Source of the DNA: Sycon ciliatum
Taxonomy: Eukaryota; Porifera; Calcarea; Leucosolenida; Sycettidae
Length of the DNA: 64,000 bases
Assembly (NCBI RefSeq): GCF_964019385.1
Contig: NC_088643.1
Coordinates: 79,488,999-79,552,998 of the forward strand
Reading direction: 5' to 3'
Shown here: positions 22,439 to 48,771 of the stretch, piece by piece
How positions within the stretch are numbered: position 1 is the stretch's first letter
How the letters are laid out: each line of letters begins with the position of its first letter
Translations under genes and position numbers: made by a program
Notes under the pieces: generated by a model
The model's database searches: none
What the model was told of the DNA's origin: nothing
The model's input: the letters and a program-made list of their open reading frames with translations, nothing else

Positions 22439-23390
22439 CTTCCTCCGTATACAAAAACTTCGTGACTTTTTTTGAAAGCTGCGCACAGCTCTGGAATTGT
22501 TCCGTTTGACTCGGAATAACACTTGTGGCATTGTCTAACCTGTTTACAAGCTATACACAAAGAAAAAAGCAACTCAGACGAATGAGATTGAGTTTTTTCA
22601 GAGTCTTCGTCGCTCATGTCATTGTCACCTGACGACGCCGACTCCGCATCGTCAACAGTCGCTGCTTCCGCTCGCATTTCGTTCAGATTCTTGTCACATG
22701 CAGTGATGATCCCACGCTGGACTTTGGCTACGTCCTCTTCATCTCTAGAGCTGTGTACGAATCGGTGTCGACTATATTCAGTTGTTCCAACCCGCGACCT
22801 CCATTATGCCGTGAAACGAGTCGTACAAGCACATCCACACGCTTCGCATTTTCTCGCCAGGATAATCCTCCCAAGCATTCTACAATGGCTTCGAGGAGGC
22901 CCCTGCGATTCCCCTTGGCGACAAAGGAGACGTCTGACTGGAGAGAGGCGAAGAAAGCAAGGCCATCGACATTCTGATCCTGAGTCTGCGCTGGTTGCAC
23001 GACGGCTGAAATGTTTCATCTTGCCGTGCGAGCGAAATAAATCTATGTTCTCACGCTGCGTAGATCTATGGGGCCGCGCACCGCAAGTACGAGCCTGGCC
23101 AGTTTCAGGGCAGCGAGTGCCGCGTGACTCCGTGTTCCAGCCACGAGCTACACTTCGTCACTGTGTCAGTTTCGAGCAAGTAAGTGTTAGTTTTTTTCAT
23201 TTGACTTTTGAGTTTCTGTCGGCAACGTCCTCACACGCATGGCGTCCGTGGAGAATCTGTTCGGGATCAACCAAACTAACCTTGACATGGACGTGGGTTG
23301 TCGATGACAGCCTTTGGCGCCGTTCGTTGAGCAGGTTCTTGCTCAAAACACCGTTCAAAAAAGTCACGAAGTTTTTGTATACGGAGGTAG
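22439..23390. mobile_element. 952-bp TA-flanked element with about 34-bp inverted repeats
   Basis: The left end is CTTCCTCCGTATACAAAAAC and the right end is the complement of CTACCTCCGTATACAAAAAC. The match extends through CTTCGTGACTTTTTT, one mismatch overall. TA flanks both sides, as in Stowaway or Tc1/mariner-type elements. Unlike a typical MITE the interior is GC-rich and has two minus-strand open stretches (about 22,728-23,000 and about 22,445-22,750; the second has an acidic SSGDNDMSDEDSEK segment). I do not recognise the encoded sequence. A captured host exon is possible. Copy: 62,779-63,730. Confidence 0.65.
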
Positions 23391-23683
23391 TACAAGTTCG
23401 AAACAACTTCATTTCAGGTGTATTTCATACTGTATCATACCTTTTCCCCACCCAATGCACATTGTATACCTAAGAAATAATGATACTAGTGCACATCATT
23501 AAAACAGGGATTGTGATCCCGCTAATTAAACATTTCAATCACGACTCCAACCTTTTGGTGACTTCTTATTGTGCGATTTCACTCTGATTTCAACCAGCCT
23601 TCCTTTCTTGTTGCCTTCAGTTCTATCGAAAGGGGAGTGCCTGCATGCGCGTGGATGATTTTTGGTCTGTTTGTGTGTCATAG

Positions 23684-24560
23684 TGTTCGCATCGTTTGAT
23701 ATTGACTTGAGCAAGCCCACCATCATGACCTGTGGAAGTGGCGTGACTGCGACTGTCTTGGCATTCACAGCCTTCATGGCCGGTCAACAGAGTATTCCAG
23801 TATTTGATGTAAGGCACTACTTCGTACATGTATGGTGGATGTGTTGTGATATGTGGGAAATCCATTTATGCTTGCTGACTCCAACGGTCATGGTTAAGTT
23901 TCTAAATTTGACCAGCAATGATATGACGATCATATGAGCCTCTGATCAATACTTGATGTTCAGTAATACTTACTGTCCTGTTGTTGACCCTTAATGATAC
24001 TCGAGATACACTTATGGTCAACATTAACGCTATCCATCGTCAGGCCAAGCCAAAGGATTTACAGATAGCCTTGCTACCTATCCCACATTCAAGGGTCACA
24101 TGTGTCTATGTATCCTCAGGCGGTTACGTAGAGTGCTCAGTGTTTGGGGGACAGAGCTAGAGGTGCCACAGAGGTACAACAGGCACATGGCAACCAATTG
24201 TATGACAATGTCTCTTTTCTGCTGTCACTCGAGTTGTTTTTGTGTAAGCAGAAACTCCGAAAATCCAAACCTCCAAATAACAGCAGACTTAGTTGTACCA
24301 CTGCTGTGTGCCTGGTGTAGTGGCAAGTATATTGTAGTACGTTTACACCTCACATGCTCAAGGTCTACAAGGTGTCCAGTATGAAGCGCGAAGTAAATAG
24401 AATCATTGTCCGGGCTCACGAAAAGTGTGCTTGCTGATCCGAGTGCAACTTCTGTTATGTTTCTTAACTTTGTTTCTATTAGGGGTCATGGACTGAATTT
24501 GTGCAACGCGCCACCCCAGAGCAAGTTGAAAGCCTTCAATTTCCTCTCGGTGAGGCCTAG
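23684..24560 (+). pseudogene. Partial copy of the sulfurtransferase gene (last two exons)
   Basis: Two exon-like segments, 23,684-23,808 and 24,483-24,560, are homologous to the last two coding exons of the gene at 30,477-41,766. They keep the same splice sites, the catalytic loop TCGSGVTATV and the terminal FPLGEA plus stop. Changes include FDIDLS for FGIDLN. The intron between them is longer and diverged. Upstream exons are absent: the sequence before 23,637 belongs to the duplicated kinesin block. Joining to kinesin exon 4 would be out of phase (0 against 1). It is a diverged 3' duplicate, most likely not functional. Confidence 0.78.
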
Positions 24561-26104
24561 TCCTTCCCACAATCCACCTGGTGAGACATTTGTCGATTGG
24601 TGACCTACCCCATCCACTGATGTAGATATAGTTTACTTCGCCCTCCTACAACTTCTTCTGTGCTGCGGTCATCATCAGTGGTCGGAGGATTCTGCTCGGA
24701 AAATTCGCCGATTCTGCTTTTATGCTGCTCGCAAAAGACCAAACTTCTGCTCATACTAGTTCTGCTCATAATTCTGCTCCTCTTGCATGATACATAGTAT
24801 TGGCCTGGGCTATGCTGCCGGGCTTCTTTTTTCCTTGGTTCTCTCTTTTCCTGTATTATGGCGACTGCATACAAAGCAGTCTTTCACAACGGTCTTTTCC
24901 AAAGCGATCACGGTGTGGAAACCACACCATACAGCAGGCGACACAACTAGCATTTCGGTCGGGAACTCCTCCGCTCTCTGCTTTGGGCTTGCATTCACTT
25001 GTGCACTCTGCCCATATGCGACTCGGGTCGTTTGGCTTCAGTGCAATCTTTGCCAGTCCTCAGAGGCCATAGACCGCTGTTGCGATACAGTTGAGTCAAA
25101 AGCCAGCCTCAGCAAGAACTTGCCACTGTTCGCCATCGTCCAGAACATCAACCTCCAAGTCCGTTCCACAGTCGAGTGAACGATCGAGGATTGAAAGATC
25201 ACCTTATTTATGCCATTACTTTCCTCAAACTGAGTGAAAGCGTCAACGTTGGATCAGGCATATGTCACAATGACGGACTGCACGTCCATGACTACATTAA
25301 TTTTGTGTTCTAACTTGCAGACTACAAACAGGCTGTGAAGACGGATGGGTGCACTACAGAGTACCGGCAGGGATCGGTGTCTGGCCAGCACTTTTGCTGC
25401 TTCTGCTGTGTGCGTGGACGGTTACAAATACAGTAGTATGCAGTAGATGTCGACACTGTAGATTACCAGGTGCTGTTTTGCAAGCCCAGTGCTGTGGGCA
25501 GGTGCGGATGAGCTGATTACGTGGTGCGTGTGCATGATTATCTTAATTTGTTAGGTGAAATCCTGCATTTCTGCTCCAGTAAAGCTCTTTATTGGCCTAT
25601 TCTGCTCCGTTTCCAGAAACCCTTGATTCTGCTCGAAATTCTGCCGGCAGAATCCACCGACCCCTAGTTAAAAGATAGTGAGATTCCATTGAAATAATTA
25701 ATTGTTCAAATATTGTTGTTTGGTTTGGCCAGGCCAGTACTATTTTCTGCATAATGCATAGCTGTTGTTATTATCACATTAGCTGTTAGTACCCACACTT
25801 TGGTTGCGATCAAGTTATAGGCATTGTCAAAACACAGCCGAGTTCAAGGGTAGTACCTGGCATACACGTCTTTCTGCTTTCATAATTATGGGCTTGGTTT
25901 AGTCCTGTAGGACTGCAGTGGTCAAGGTCTGTGTGTGTGTGTGTGTGTGCGCGCGCGAGTTTGTGCACATGCATGTGTGTGTGTGTGTGTGTGTGTGTGC
26001 GTGCGCATGTGCGTGCATGCATCTTCGAATGCAATCGATCCTCAGTGTTGGCTGTGCATAGAGGTGTGAATGTGAACACCCAACAGACTCTGCACTACAT
26101 GTAA
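24561..26104. other. Intergenic stretch with a (TG)n microsatellite
   Basis: I see no exon or known transposon protein. A TG/CG microsatellite spans about 25,931-26,016. Several short TTCTGCTC-type near-repeats occur at 24,690-24,780 and 25,560-25,650 and may mark an unrecognised repeat. Confidence 0.5.
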
Positions 26105-26465
26105 GGCTGTGTTTACATGAGGCGTTTCAACCCGGGTCAGATTTCAACCCGCCATGTACACTAAATGAATGGCGCGCTTACATGACGCATTGCGCTTGAC
26201 TGAAATCAACCCGGGTCAAGAAAATCGTACAAACGTACTTCTGTGCATATCTCGCGCCAGGTTTGAACAGCACTGTACATGCAAATTTCGCGCGAACGGA
26301 TTCACGTGACCATACAGGACTCTAGAAGTAGACTTTTGGCGGCATATCAGTATTTGACCCGGGTCAACTGTCTTCATGTAAACGCTCACCTATTTTTTCT
26401 ATCGTACAGACTTTCAACCCGGGCTGAACTCAGACCCGGGTTGAAATTTCTCATGTAAACACAGC
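26105..26465. mobile_element. Second copy of the CCCGGGTTGA-rich MITE, inverted
   Basis: This is reverse complementary to 17,951-18,381 with small indels. The ends GGCTGTGTTTACATGA and TCATGTAAACACAGC are retained. The central hairpin of the first copy is missing, making this copy about 70 bp shorter. Confidence 0.75.
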
Positions 26466-27101
26466 AAGAGGTTCGCCGGATAATTTGGTAAGCATCTACG
26501 GTACTCGGGCCTGGCCCTTGTGCACCAGTGAGTCAAGTAACAGTTTGCGCCTTGCACCATTTCACAGCCCAATGGCAATGTTCGCCAAATCATCAGCACT
26601 AGGCTAGTGCTGCACAGCCTGCGCCCGGAGCGCACTTGACTCACGCGATCGGATTTCATTCAGCACCGTACTTCACTACAGGGCAAATACTCTCTCTGGA
26701 ATCAGTTAGATTTGTTCTGATGAGATTTTCTGTATTAAAACCGAGGGAACTTTTGCACCGGTTTTTTGACTACAGCTCTACACACCGTGGAGACTTGTGA
26801 TTTCACGGACATCGCAAAATCATTGGTGAACTTGAGGGCATGATCGATTGGGCAAATCCCGAGCAAGTGCGCTCAGAGTGAGCGTGATAGTTTGGTCGAA
26901 TCCGATCGAATCCGGAGTAGGTGTACTTGGAGTGGAATCCGACCACACCGGCCCCCACACCGGGAGTGCAATTCGAGTGGCTGGAGTGGAAATGGACTTT
27001 GCCGTTTTTGGACAGCTTTCACAGAATCTTTGTACGATATGCGTACATTTTGCGTACTACACCCTTGTTTTGTTCGATTGGGCCAGGGTTGCTCGGACCA
27101 C
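26466..27101. other. No feature recognised
   Basis: I found no gene, repeat family or structured element. Short ORFs on both strands have no recognisable content. Confidence 0.4.
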
Positions 27102-27193
27102 ACCGCCTGCTCGCACTCAATCCAGATTCGCCAATCGATGACTCATTGATGACTCATCGATAGGCGAATCTGGATTGAGTGCGAGCAGGCGGT
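27102..27193. repeat. Perfect 31-bp inverted repeat with palindromic loop
   Basis: 27,102-27,132 (starting ACCGCCTGCTCGCACTCAAT) is the exact complement of 27,163-27,193. The 30-nt spacer is itself nearly palindromic (ATCGATGACTCAT against ATGACTCATCGAT), so the whole 92 bp can form one long hairpin. Perfect arms suggest a young element or ongoing correction between the arms. Confidence 0.75.
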
Positions 27194-27276
27194 TATTGAC
27201 ACCCTGAGTTTATAATGATTTTTTTTTGAAGACTGAATGAGCGCATAGCAGTGTGAATTGCAGTGTTACTAGTATA

Positions 27277-27455
27277 CAGTCGTCCCTCTTTAATCCAGCA
27301 CTTTATAAACCAGCACAATTTTCAGCAGCCAAAATGTCCTTTTCATGCATATTGCAGCAGCAAATCCGATTTGTTAATCCAGCACCCTCCCTATTATATT
27401 TAAATCCAGCAGATTTCCGTGGCACAAATGGTGCCGGATTATAGAGGGACCACTG
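27277..27455. mobile_element. Tigger/pogo-like MITE
   Basis: The ends CAGTCGTCCCTCTTTAATCC and GGATTATAGAGGGACCACTG are imperfect inverted repeats of the CAGTNGTCCCTC type known from pogo/Tigger elements. TA flanks both sides. At 179 bp it has no transposase and depends on one in trans. Confidence 0.78.
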
Positions 27456-28009
27456 TACTGGTTACTGGGTTCAAAACACTGATTTGCAGTGTATTGGGAA
27501 TGTGTGTCCCCTCTGCACTGCCATTCACACTGCTCTCATTCTATCTTTAAAAAAACAATGTGTGTGACTGCATCCCAAGCCTGCACTATGAATTATAATT
27601 TTGTAGAAACAAGAAGCGGCTTCATGCCTTCTGCTTAAATCAGGTACAGCAGAGACGCTCATGACTACAACTCACCAGACGTAACGTCGTTGCATAACTC
27701 CATTCAGCATGTCACAACGTCGACGCGTCGTCTTGTACTCGTACTCTCCAAAAAAATGACCCATGCCAAAGACATTGTACACTACAATGTAGTTGGCCAA
27801 AGAATCCGGCACCAAAATGAATGAACTCACTGACATCACAATCAGCATGCATCCACGTGTGCCACGTGTACCGGACTGGTGCGATTTCGAAATTTCGAAA
27901 GCAGGCCCTTTCAGCTAAAAAAATGGTTCTCGATCTCAAGCCAAGACAAGTACCAGTCCATTGAACAGAGCTACAATCAATGCTATTGTCTGATTGTAGA
28001 GCTGAAATA
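27456..28009. other. No feature recognised
   Basis: No ORF with recognisable similarity or repeat structure was found. The sequence is moderately AT-rich and sits between two repeats. Confidence 0.4.
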
Positions 28010-28370
28010 AATGAGAAAAGGAGCTGCTCTGAGATTTCCGTTCAGTCCACTTTCTGAATTCAGCTCATGTGGCCACGGGGACTGGGAGTCTTACGCAGTG
28101 GTTGCCTCAACGTTTGCTTACAAACTCGGTGGACTCACACAAATATTTCCATCATGTCCCAGCCTTTGGTGAATGCTTCTTGGCTGAAAGCTGCTCTCTC
28201 AAACGGCTCTCGCCCCGACTTGAGGTAACCTTAGATTTCCATGCCTACACTTGTGGTATTGTCTGAAATTTTAGTGATAACAGACGAACATGTGATGTTT
28301 CAACATCGTAGATCTACGTAGACAGTTTCAGATTTGGTATAGTGGTAGGCATGCGTTTCCTTTTACGTAT
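28010..28370. repeat. Dispersed repeat, inverted partner of 4,265-4,680
   Basis: This is the reverse complement of 4,265-4,680 with indels; shared blocks include ATTTCCGTTCAGTCCACTTT and ATGTGATGTTTCAACAT. Function is unknown. Confidence 0.65.
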
Positions 28371-29179
28371 CCTAGGGTCGACCAGTCACATCATTCCACT
28401 GCACTGAAGAAAAGTGTAACGCGCAGAAAATGACAGGCTAACTAACTTGCTGATGAGTGAATCTGGAAACCCAGATATGAGGAAATGTGGCACAGACTTT
28501 TTTTTGTTATCCATGTTGTGAAGAGTACATAAACAAGTTTTATGTACTCTTGATGATGTCAGTGTCGGGCATGTGCAAGATGACATGTTGAGCAATTGGG
28601 TATTATGCCATTTGAACGCTATAACTTTGACAGACTTCCATTTCCCATGCCCCACGCACACACTTTCTGACAGTACCGCTGGAGTAGGCGGTGAGACAGC
28701 CAGCGTCTGAAGGCAAAACGCGGACAATTAATTATTACTGTTTACTAGTACTTACCGGACGGCATGCTTTGAAGTATGATGTGGTACAGTGCCACCATGG
28801 TTAGCAGGTGAAACTGTAGTAGTAATGAGATCTAAAGGGCAACCCTCGGAACCAGAAACTAAAGCCAAAGGGGTAAATACGTATATGAAGTTCCACCTGG
28901 GCTGAACAAAAGGCGGACCAGCTCGGGCTGCACCCGAGACCCTGGGCATGTATGCAAATGAACCAACAACTCCTTTGTGCTTCCATGTCACACGGGATGG
29001 TACTGCCAGCCGGGACCCCCAGGTAGAGACATCCGAGGTCGCTTGCCGGGCCAGCCCATTTGAAATTGTAAACACACCATGAATGTTACCAGTAGGCTTG
29101 GTTGTGTACATGCCTGAGATCCCAGACACACCCTGCCAGCCCACCTGTCAACAAGATTGCCGACCAACCCGCCTTGAAC
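28371..29179. other. Non-coding stretch with a small hairpin
   Basis: A short hairpin, AAGAGTACATAAACAAG with TTTATGTACTCTT, lies at about 28,519-28,552. Otherwise no gene or known repeat is seen. Minus-strand ORFs of 100-130 codons (for example 28,752-29,144) show no recognisable domains. Confidence 0.4.
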
Positions 29180-29543
29180 CTGTCCCCGGGGAAAATTGCG
29201 GAAAAAAATCGCAAAAAACGCGGGGGAAAACGCGGCATAATATGGCATAATTTGCGGTGAATTTGCGGTAAATATGCGGTAAATAATATTGATGTGCGGC
29301 AATTTTCAGTGAGTATGTAGTGAAATCAATCAGTTACAAGTCTCTGGTGTAAACACTCGTCATATTTGAGTAAAAAGCCGTCACGATGAGACGTTGCTGA
29401 CCGAACAGTGCACTGTGTGTACGTGTAGTGCAACAAAAAGTTCAAAAAACGCGGGAAAATCGCGGAAAACGCGGTCTTTAAAAAAATCGCAAAAAACGCG
29501 GAAAAAAACGCGGCCGCGGAATTGCAAATTTCCCCGGGGACAG
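29180..29543. mobile_element. MITE with CTGTCCCCGGGGAAA ends and a 6-bp target duplication
   Basis: The 15-bp perfect terminal inverted repeat CTGTCCCCGGGGAAA is flanked by TTGAAC at 29,174-29,179 and 29,544-29,549. The interior is dominated by AAAACGCGG and ATCGCAAAAAACGCGG repeats in both orientations. It has no coding capacity. Confidence 0.78.
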
Positions 29544-29549
29544 TTGAAC

Positions 29550-30476
29550 CCGGGCTGGAGTGATTACATAATTATGACATATTGTACAGCTTGCCTGACA
29601 GCCAGCCCGGGGGCTGGAGTTGAGGTTATAATCACTGATCAGGGCCTAAGGGGCTGTTTACATGATGCCAGCAAGGTGGATTGCCGGTTGACTACAGTCC
29701 ATTCATAAAAAAATGGGTCCTGGCTCTGGCGAGCTCCCGTATTTGGCGATTTTTCGTGATTTCATCGTACATAGTGCAGTGCTGCGAACTTTGAAATTTG
29801 AAAAAGGGTCCAAAAAGGGTGCCTGAACTGGGGTTCGAACCGCAGAATGCACTGTTGCAGGCGGGGTCAAACGGCCTGGATTTTGATGGTTTTTCCCAAT
29901 TCAGTGCTTTTGGGGCAAAACCTGGCCGAAATCCTATTCTTGCTATGGCTTGCTTTTTGGACAAAAAAACTTCAGAAACATAATTGGAAGAGGATTCCAT
30001 ATGGGATTGCAGAAAAAAATTCTAAAAAAACTCAACGTTTGACCCATTTATGGCCAAAAGCTAGAAGTTCATTTTTTTCTGAATGGACTGTAGCAGCACA
30101 ATAATGTTGACATTTAGGCCTTGCACTCCCACCTTTTTAATTTTTCAATTTTTTTACTCGCACCTTTTAAACGAAGGTATGATCGCAAGTATCCACGCAA
30201 TTTGACACATCCAGTCAATACTTACCCACGTCTAAAAATTATCCGCCTCCGACCTCTGTTACAATTACACGCCTATCTGTCGAAATTTGCGACGCCCAGA
30301 AGTCCATTTTCATGGCAGTGTACTGCGCCAGGGGCTTCCGCAGAAAAGTTGGCCAGTGGAATATTGAAAGGGGAAAGGGTTGATGAAGGTGAGAATTGTG
30401 TCAGCTGAGTATTTTTTTTTGTTACCGTGATCCATGTGCTGTGGGGGTTTTGTTCATCTGTTTGTTATGCGGTCAG
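29550..30476. other. Upstream region of the sulfurtransferase gene
   Basis: The first exon of the gene whose visible exons start at 30,477 should lie here or further upstream. It must end with two bases of a codon completed by the G at 30,477. One stretch (about 30,300-30,394, reading SAEKLASGILKGERVDEG before a GTGAG donor) resembles the expected N-terminus but its phase does not match the next exon. I therefore do not annotate it as an exon. Confidence 0.35.
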
Positions 30477-41766
<11,290 letters not shown>

Positions 41767-42633
41767 TCCTTCCCACAATCCACCTGGTGAGACTTGCATC
41801 GATTGGTGACCTATCTCATCCACTGACGTAGATATAGTTTACTTCGCCCTCCTTTTCTCTGCATCTGCGTGGTTTGTGATTTGATAATAGAAATGTCTTC
41901 CTTTTCATACCATAGTTTAGGCTGGCAAAGCATTGTTGTGTTGTGAACAAGGTTATTCAAGCAATTTTAAAAATAAAGAATAGCTGCATTTATTAGTTCT
42001 AGGTTTAGTCCCCATAGATATTGGCTTTGTTGCCGTGTGGTAACCTGGTATTCGTGGTCGGTGCATGTGAGGGGCCAGGGACGATCATAGACACTGTGTA
42101 CTGTTTCTGCTGAGAGATGGCCCGCAAAGCAGTCTCTGATATGAAATAACAAAGACGTTCATGGGTGTAGAATTCTTTAGGTTGACAAACAGTGACATGC
42201 AAGAATAAAACAAGAGTCATTGTTGGTAGCTTGTTAGTTCTGAAGAAATATGGAAACGACCGCGGAATATCTTGGAAGTGCGGCCTTTCCCCGTGAAAAT
42301 GGCAAATGGCCCGTACACATTATTTGCCACTTGACTTGGAATAGTGAAGGAAAAAAGCCGACAAGGTTAGTCATGTGGAATGTGATGTGTAGCATTAATA
42401 GTGTTCGGTATGATAATTAATGCAAACGATATGTATCTTCGTTGTTGAACTGAAGGAGCTAACACTCTGCTATGTACAACTAAAAGATGACTTAGTCAAG
42501 CGGCTTAACACACTGAGGAAACGTATTCCAGTACAGTGTGTGTCTTGGAATAGTGTTAGGGTGTTGGCGAGAAACAGAGGTGGGGGGGGGGGGGGGGGGA
42601 GAAACAGGGGTTGGGGGGGGGGGGGGGAGAAGG
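41767..42633. other. Intergenic stretch after the sulfurtransferase gene
   Basis: The first 80 bp match the region after the partial copy at 24,561-24,640, so the older duplication reaches past the stop codon. The rest has no recognised gene. Two poly-G tracts (about 42,582-42,599 and 42,613-42,627) lie just before the start of copy A', which begins at 42,634. Confidence 0.55.
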
Positions 42634-43465
42634 CTACTACATGACGGCTTCATCGCCATGACATTGTCGTGCCATATCGGCGAAAGAATGTTGTTTGGAC
42701 TTCAGTGCGAACTCGACATCATGATGATCGATCTACTACTACTAGGTGTAGCCGCTACTCACTAGTAGTAGTAGAAGTTAGTTGAGTTGAGAGGTAGAAG
42801 CTGTCTAGACGTCCATGCGTCATCTCAAAGTTTGTCGGTTAGCTGTGATCGCTTTTGGCTTGCCAGAGAATCCGCCCCTATCTGTAACGTACTCTGTTCA
42901 TCTGACCAGATAGGAATAGAACATCTCCGCCGCGCGCTAGCCCCGGACCTTCAGGCTTCAGCCTCAGGTTTCACGCAGCTGTCATTCGAACGACACCTCC
43001 CACGAATATGGTAAGAAGAGTCACCTGGTCACGGAGCTAGGTATTCGCCTGCTAGACTAGTCCTGTTGCTATAGGATAATTATGTACTAGTGCTGTTGCT
43101 ACGTCGCAACAGCAATATTAGTCATTAGCCATAATCAACTAACCTCAAGGAGTCATAGTCAACTATTAGTCATTGTTCTAATGTTACATTTTATCACTCT
43201 CTTAGTATTGACTCCCATTGATTTTCGCTATACCTAGTACCTAAGCAGTCAAATATTCCTGCATCAGTATTTCACTCCTTAGGGCTATATTGACTGCTTA
43301 TATTTGACTGCTTAGGGGTTGCGCAGTTGACATGGTTGAACGGTGCCTAGTGCAACATTGTCACTGCATGAGTAGGTGGTGGTGCAACGGTTGTGCAATC
43401 ATAAAACCGGGATTCATGAGGTTATCGTTCTGGAATTTGAAATACGGACTGTTTGTCATGATAAA

Positions 43466-43590
43466 TCTAATATTGACTTCGTACTTGGTCAGTATAGGAA
43501 ATAAAAACCTCGTAAAAGACCTCGGCTTCGCCTCGGTCTTTTACTCGGCTTTTATTTCCTATATTGACCAAGTACTCAGTCAATATTAGA
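43466..43590. repeat. 125-nt long hairpin, copy A'
   Basis: Same sequence as 10,511-10,635. Confidence 0.7.
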
Positions 43591-43907
43591 TACGTAGTAC
43601 AGTAGTAGCAGACTAGCAGTGCTCTCTTTTTCGATCCTGCTCGATCTGTATTCATATAAAATTCAGCACAAACCATTATTATTGGTTTGTGCTTTCAACA
43701 AATCACGTTTCTTTCAGTAGTAAAATGCAACTTTGTGTCGAGTAAAATGCAAGAAGGCAAAGTGTTTTACAAGTCCCTGGTCATTACTGATGTGCACTGG
43801 TAACATTGGCCGAACATCGAGCCGGGTGATGTGAACCATCTGGTGGCACCATCTAACTTACATACATGTACATGCATAGTATATAAAAGAAGCCTTGCTT
43901 GGTAGTT

Positions 43908-44210
43908 TAACATGTTTTTCGATTTTGACAGCATGTTACAAGGACACGACAACGTGAACAACAACTGTGAGAATAAAGAATTCAAAAAACTGCGGCGGCA
44001 ACACGATAACATCTACAACACAAAAAAAAGAAAAAATCTACATCCTACCAACCCCTAGAGTAAAGAGGGTCCTGAGAGGAACCTGGGTTTTCCCAATACG
44101 GTTCAAATGGTCGCAAGACCGGGACTCTTGCCAACCGGGTTATGGTTGTAGTCAGGAGCACTATGCGTCCTCGCCTTGTAACAATGCTGTCAAAATCGAA
44201 AAACATGTTA
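43908..44210. mobile_element. MITE with 37-bp inverted repeats, copy A'
   Basis: Copy of 10,953-11,255. Confidence 0.72.
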
Positions 44211-44962
44211 GATGTACATGTATAGTAGTACCGGCAATAGTAATAGCACCCATGGTTGACTCAACCATGGGTGCTATTACTATTACTATTATACATGTAC
44301 TTCAAGGACAGCAGAAAGATTGGCAGAATCATGGTACTTTTTCTGGTATGTTTCAAGCATGTTTTGGTATGTGGATAAAGAAATGAGCAGAATTCAAGGA
44401 AGTGACTGGCACAAGGCCCCGGTTTGTATTGGTTCTGCCAAAGCCACTGCTTTTTGAGCCGAGAATCTGCCTATTTTCGAGCATTGTCCACAAAGGGCTA
44501 ACTAAAATGCACCTAAAAGGCACTGGGGTATGAGTATGTGAAGGGAATGCTGGTCACCTACATGTAATTCTACGTAACACCTGAAACCTGACAGGTCCCT
44601 GACACTGAAATTGCACCTAAAAGTATGTGTGCATGATACAGCAGGACCAGGCAGGCACAGTGGGTTGGTCAAAGACAAAGACCGTGATTGAGATACGAGA
44701 ACTTGTGGCCAGGCACATACCCTCACCCCCACCGTTAGGCGCTGCACCTGCCGCTAGGGTTTACCGGGTGTTAGTGGCTGCCGTGGGTTTCCTTTGGGAA
44801 CGGACACGATAGTTTACTTACTTTATAATACTAATACAAGTAATACAGAAGGGAGTAGTAAAAGGTGTTTGTACTATATGTACCAGTAGTCATGATTATG
44901 ACCTCGAAATTGTGGAATTGGGAAAGGAAAGGTTTTCATGGCTTTCTCCTGATCCTGGCCCA

Positions 44963-48282
<3,320 letters not shown>

Positions 48283-48369
48283 CCAGTCTACAAACGAACT
48301 ATCCCGGGTAGCGCACTGTATCCCGGATCACGGAGGGGACAGGGGGCGCAGTGCGTCCGGTCCAGGGAA

Positions 48370-48771
48370 TTTAAAAAATGATAACAGAACCAAGTGAAAA
48401 AAACAAGAAATCATGCAAACAAAACAAAAAAGGTATGATAAAATAATTCAGGCCAGTCCCACCCCGCAGCAACCAGGTCGGCGGATGCCGGGTGTAGGAC
48501 AAGATGGCAGTAGGGATCACGTATGGCTGCTGTTGTTGATTGGATAAGGGAACACCCAGCTTTGCACGGAGTAGAGAAAGGGTTGAAGAGAAAGCCGGGC
48601 TCTCTGAATTTCTCCAAAGTGAGGGAAGGCGGCAACCCTGCGATAGAGGGCAGCCTTGCCTTGCCTTGCCCACCAGTGCAGCTGAGGACAACAGGCACGA
48701 ATGATGCATGCTCCACGTGCAGAACCCAATCCTCATATGCTTTGGTGCTTTTCTCTCTGATGCCTGGCATA
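48370..48771 (-). pseudogene. RT/endonuclease retroelement fragment, copy A'
   Basis: Copy of 15,389-15,790 with a 1-bp insertion near 48,442 that changes the reading of the downstream tail. Confidence 0.6.

Noticed and set aside
22616..23473. 285-codon plus-strand ORF (also at 62,956-63,813)
   Set aside because: It runs through the right inverted repeat of the 952-bp element and into flanking DNA, and its composition is unremarkable; the minus strand is at least as protein-like.
22187..24560. Kinesin-sulfurtransferase fusion transcript
   Set aside because: Kinesin exon 4 ends in phase 0 while the next sulfurtransferase exon needs phase 1, so a direct fusion would be out of frame.
30121..30408. 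First exon of the sulfurtransferase gene
   Set aside because: The SAEKLASGILKGERVDEG stretch looks suitable but its donor leaves one base while the acceptor at 30,477 needs two; not accepted without transcript data.
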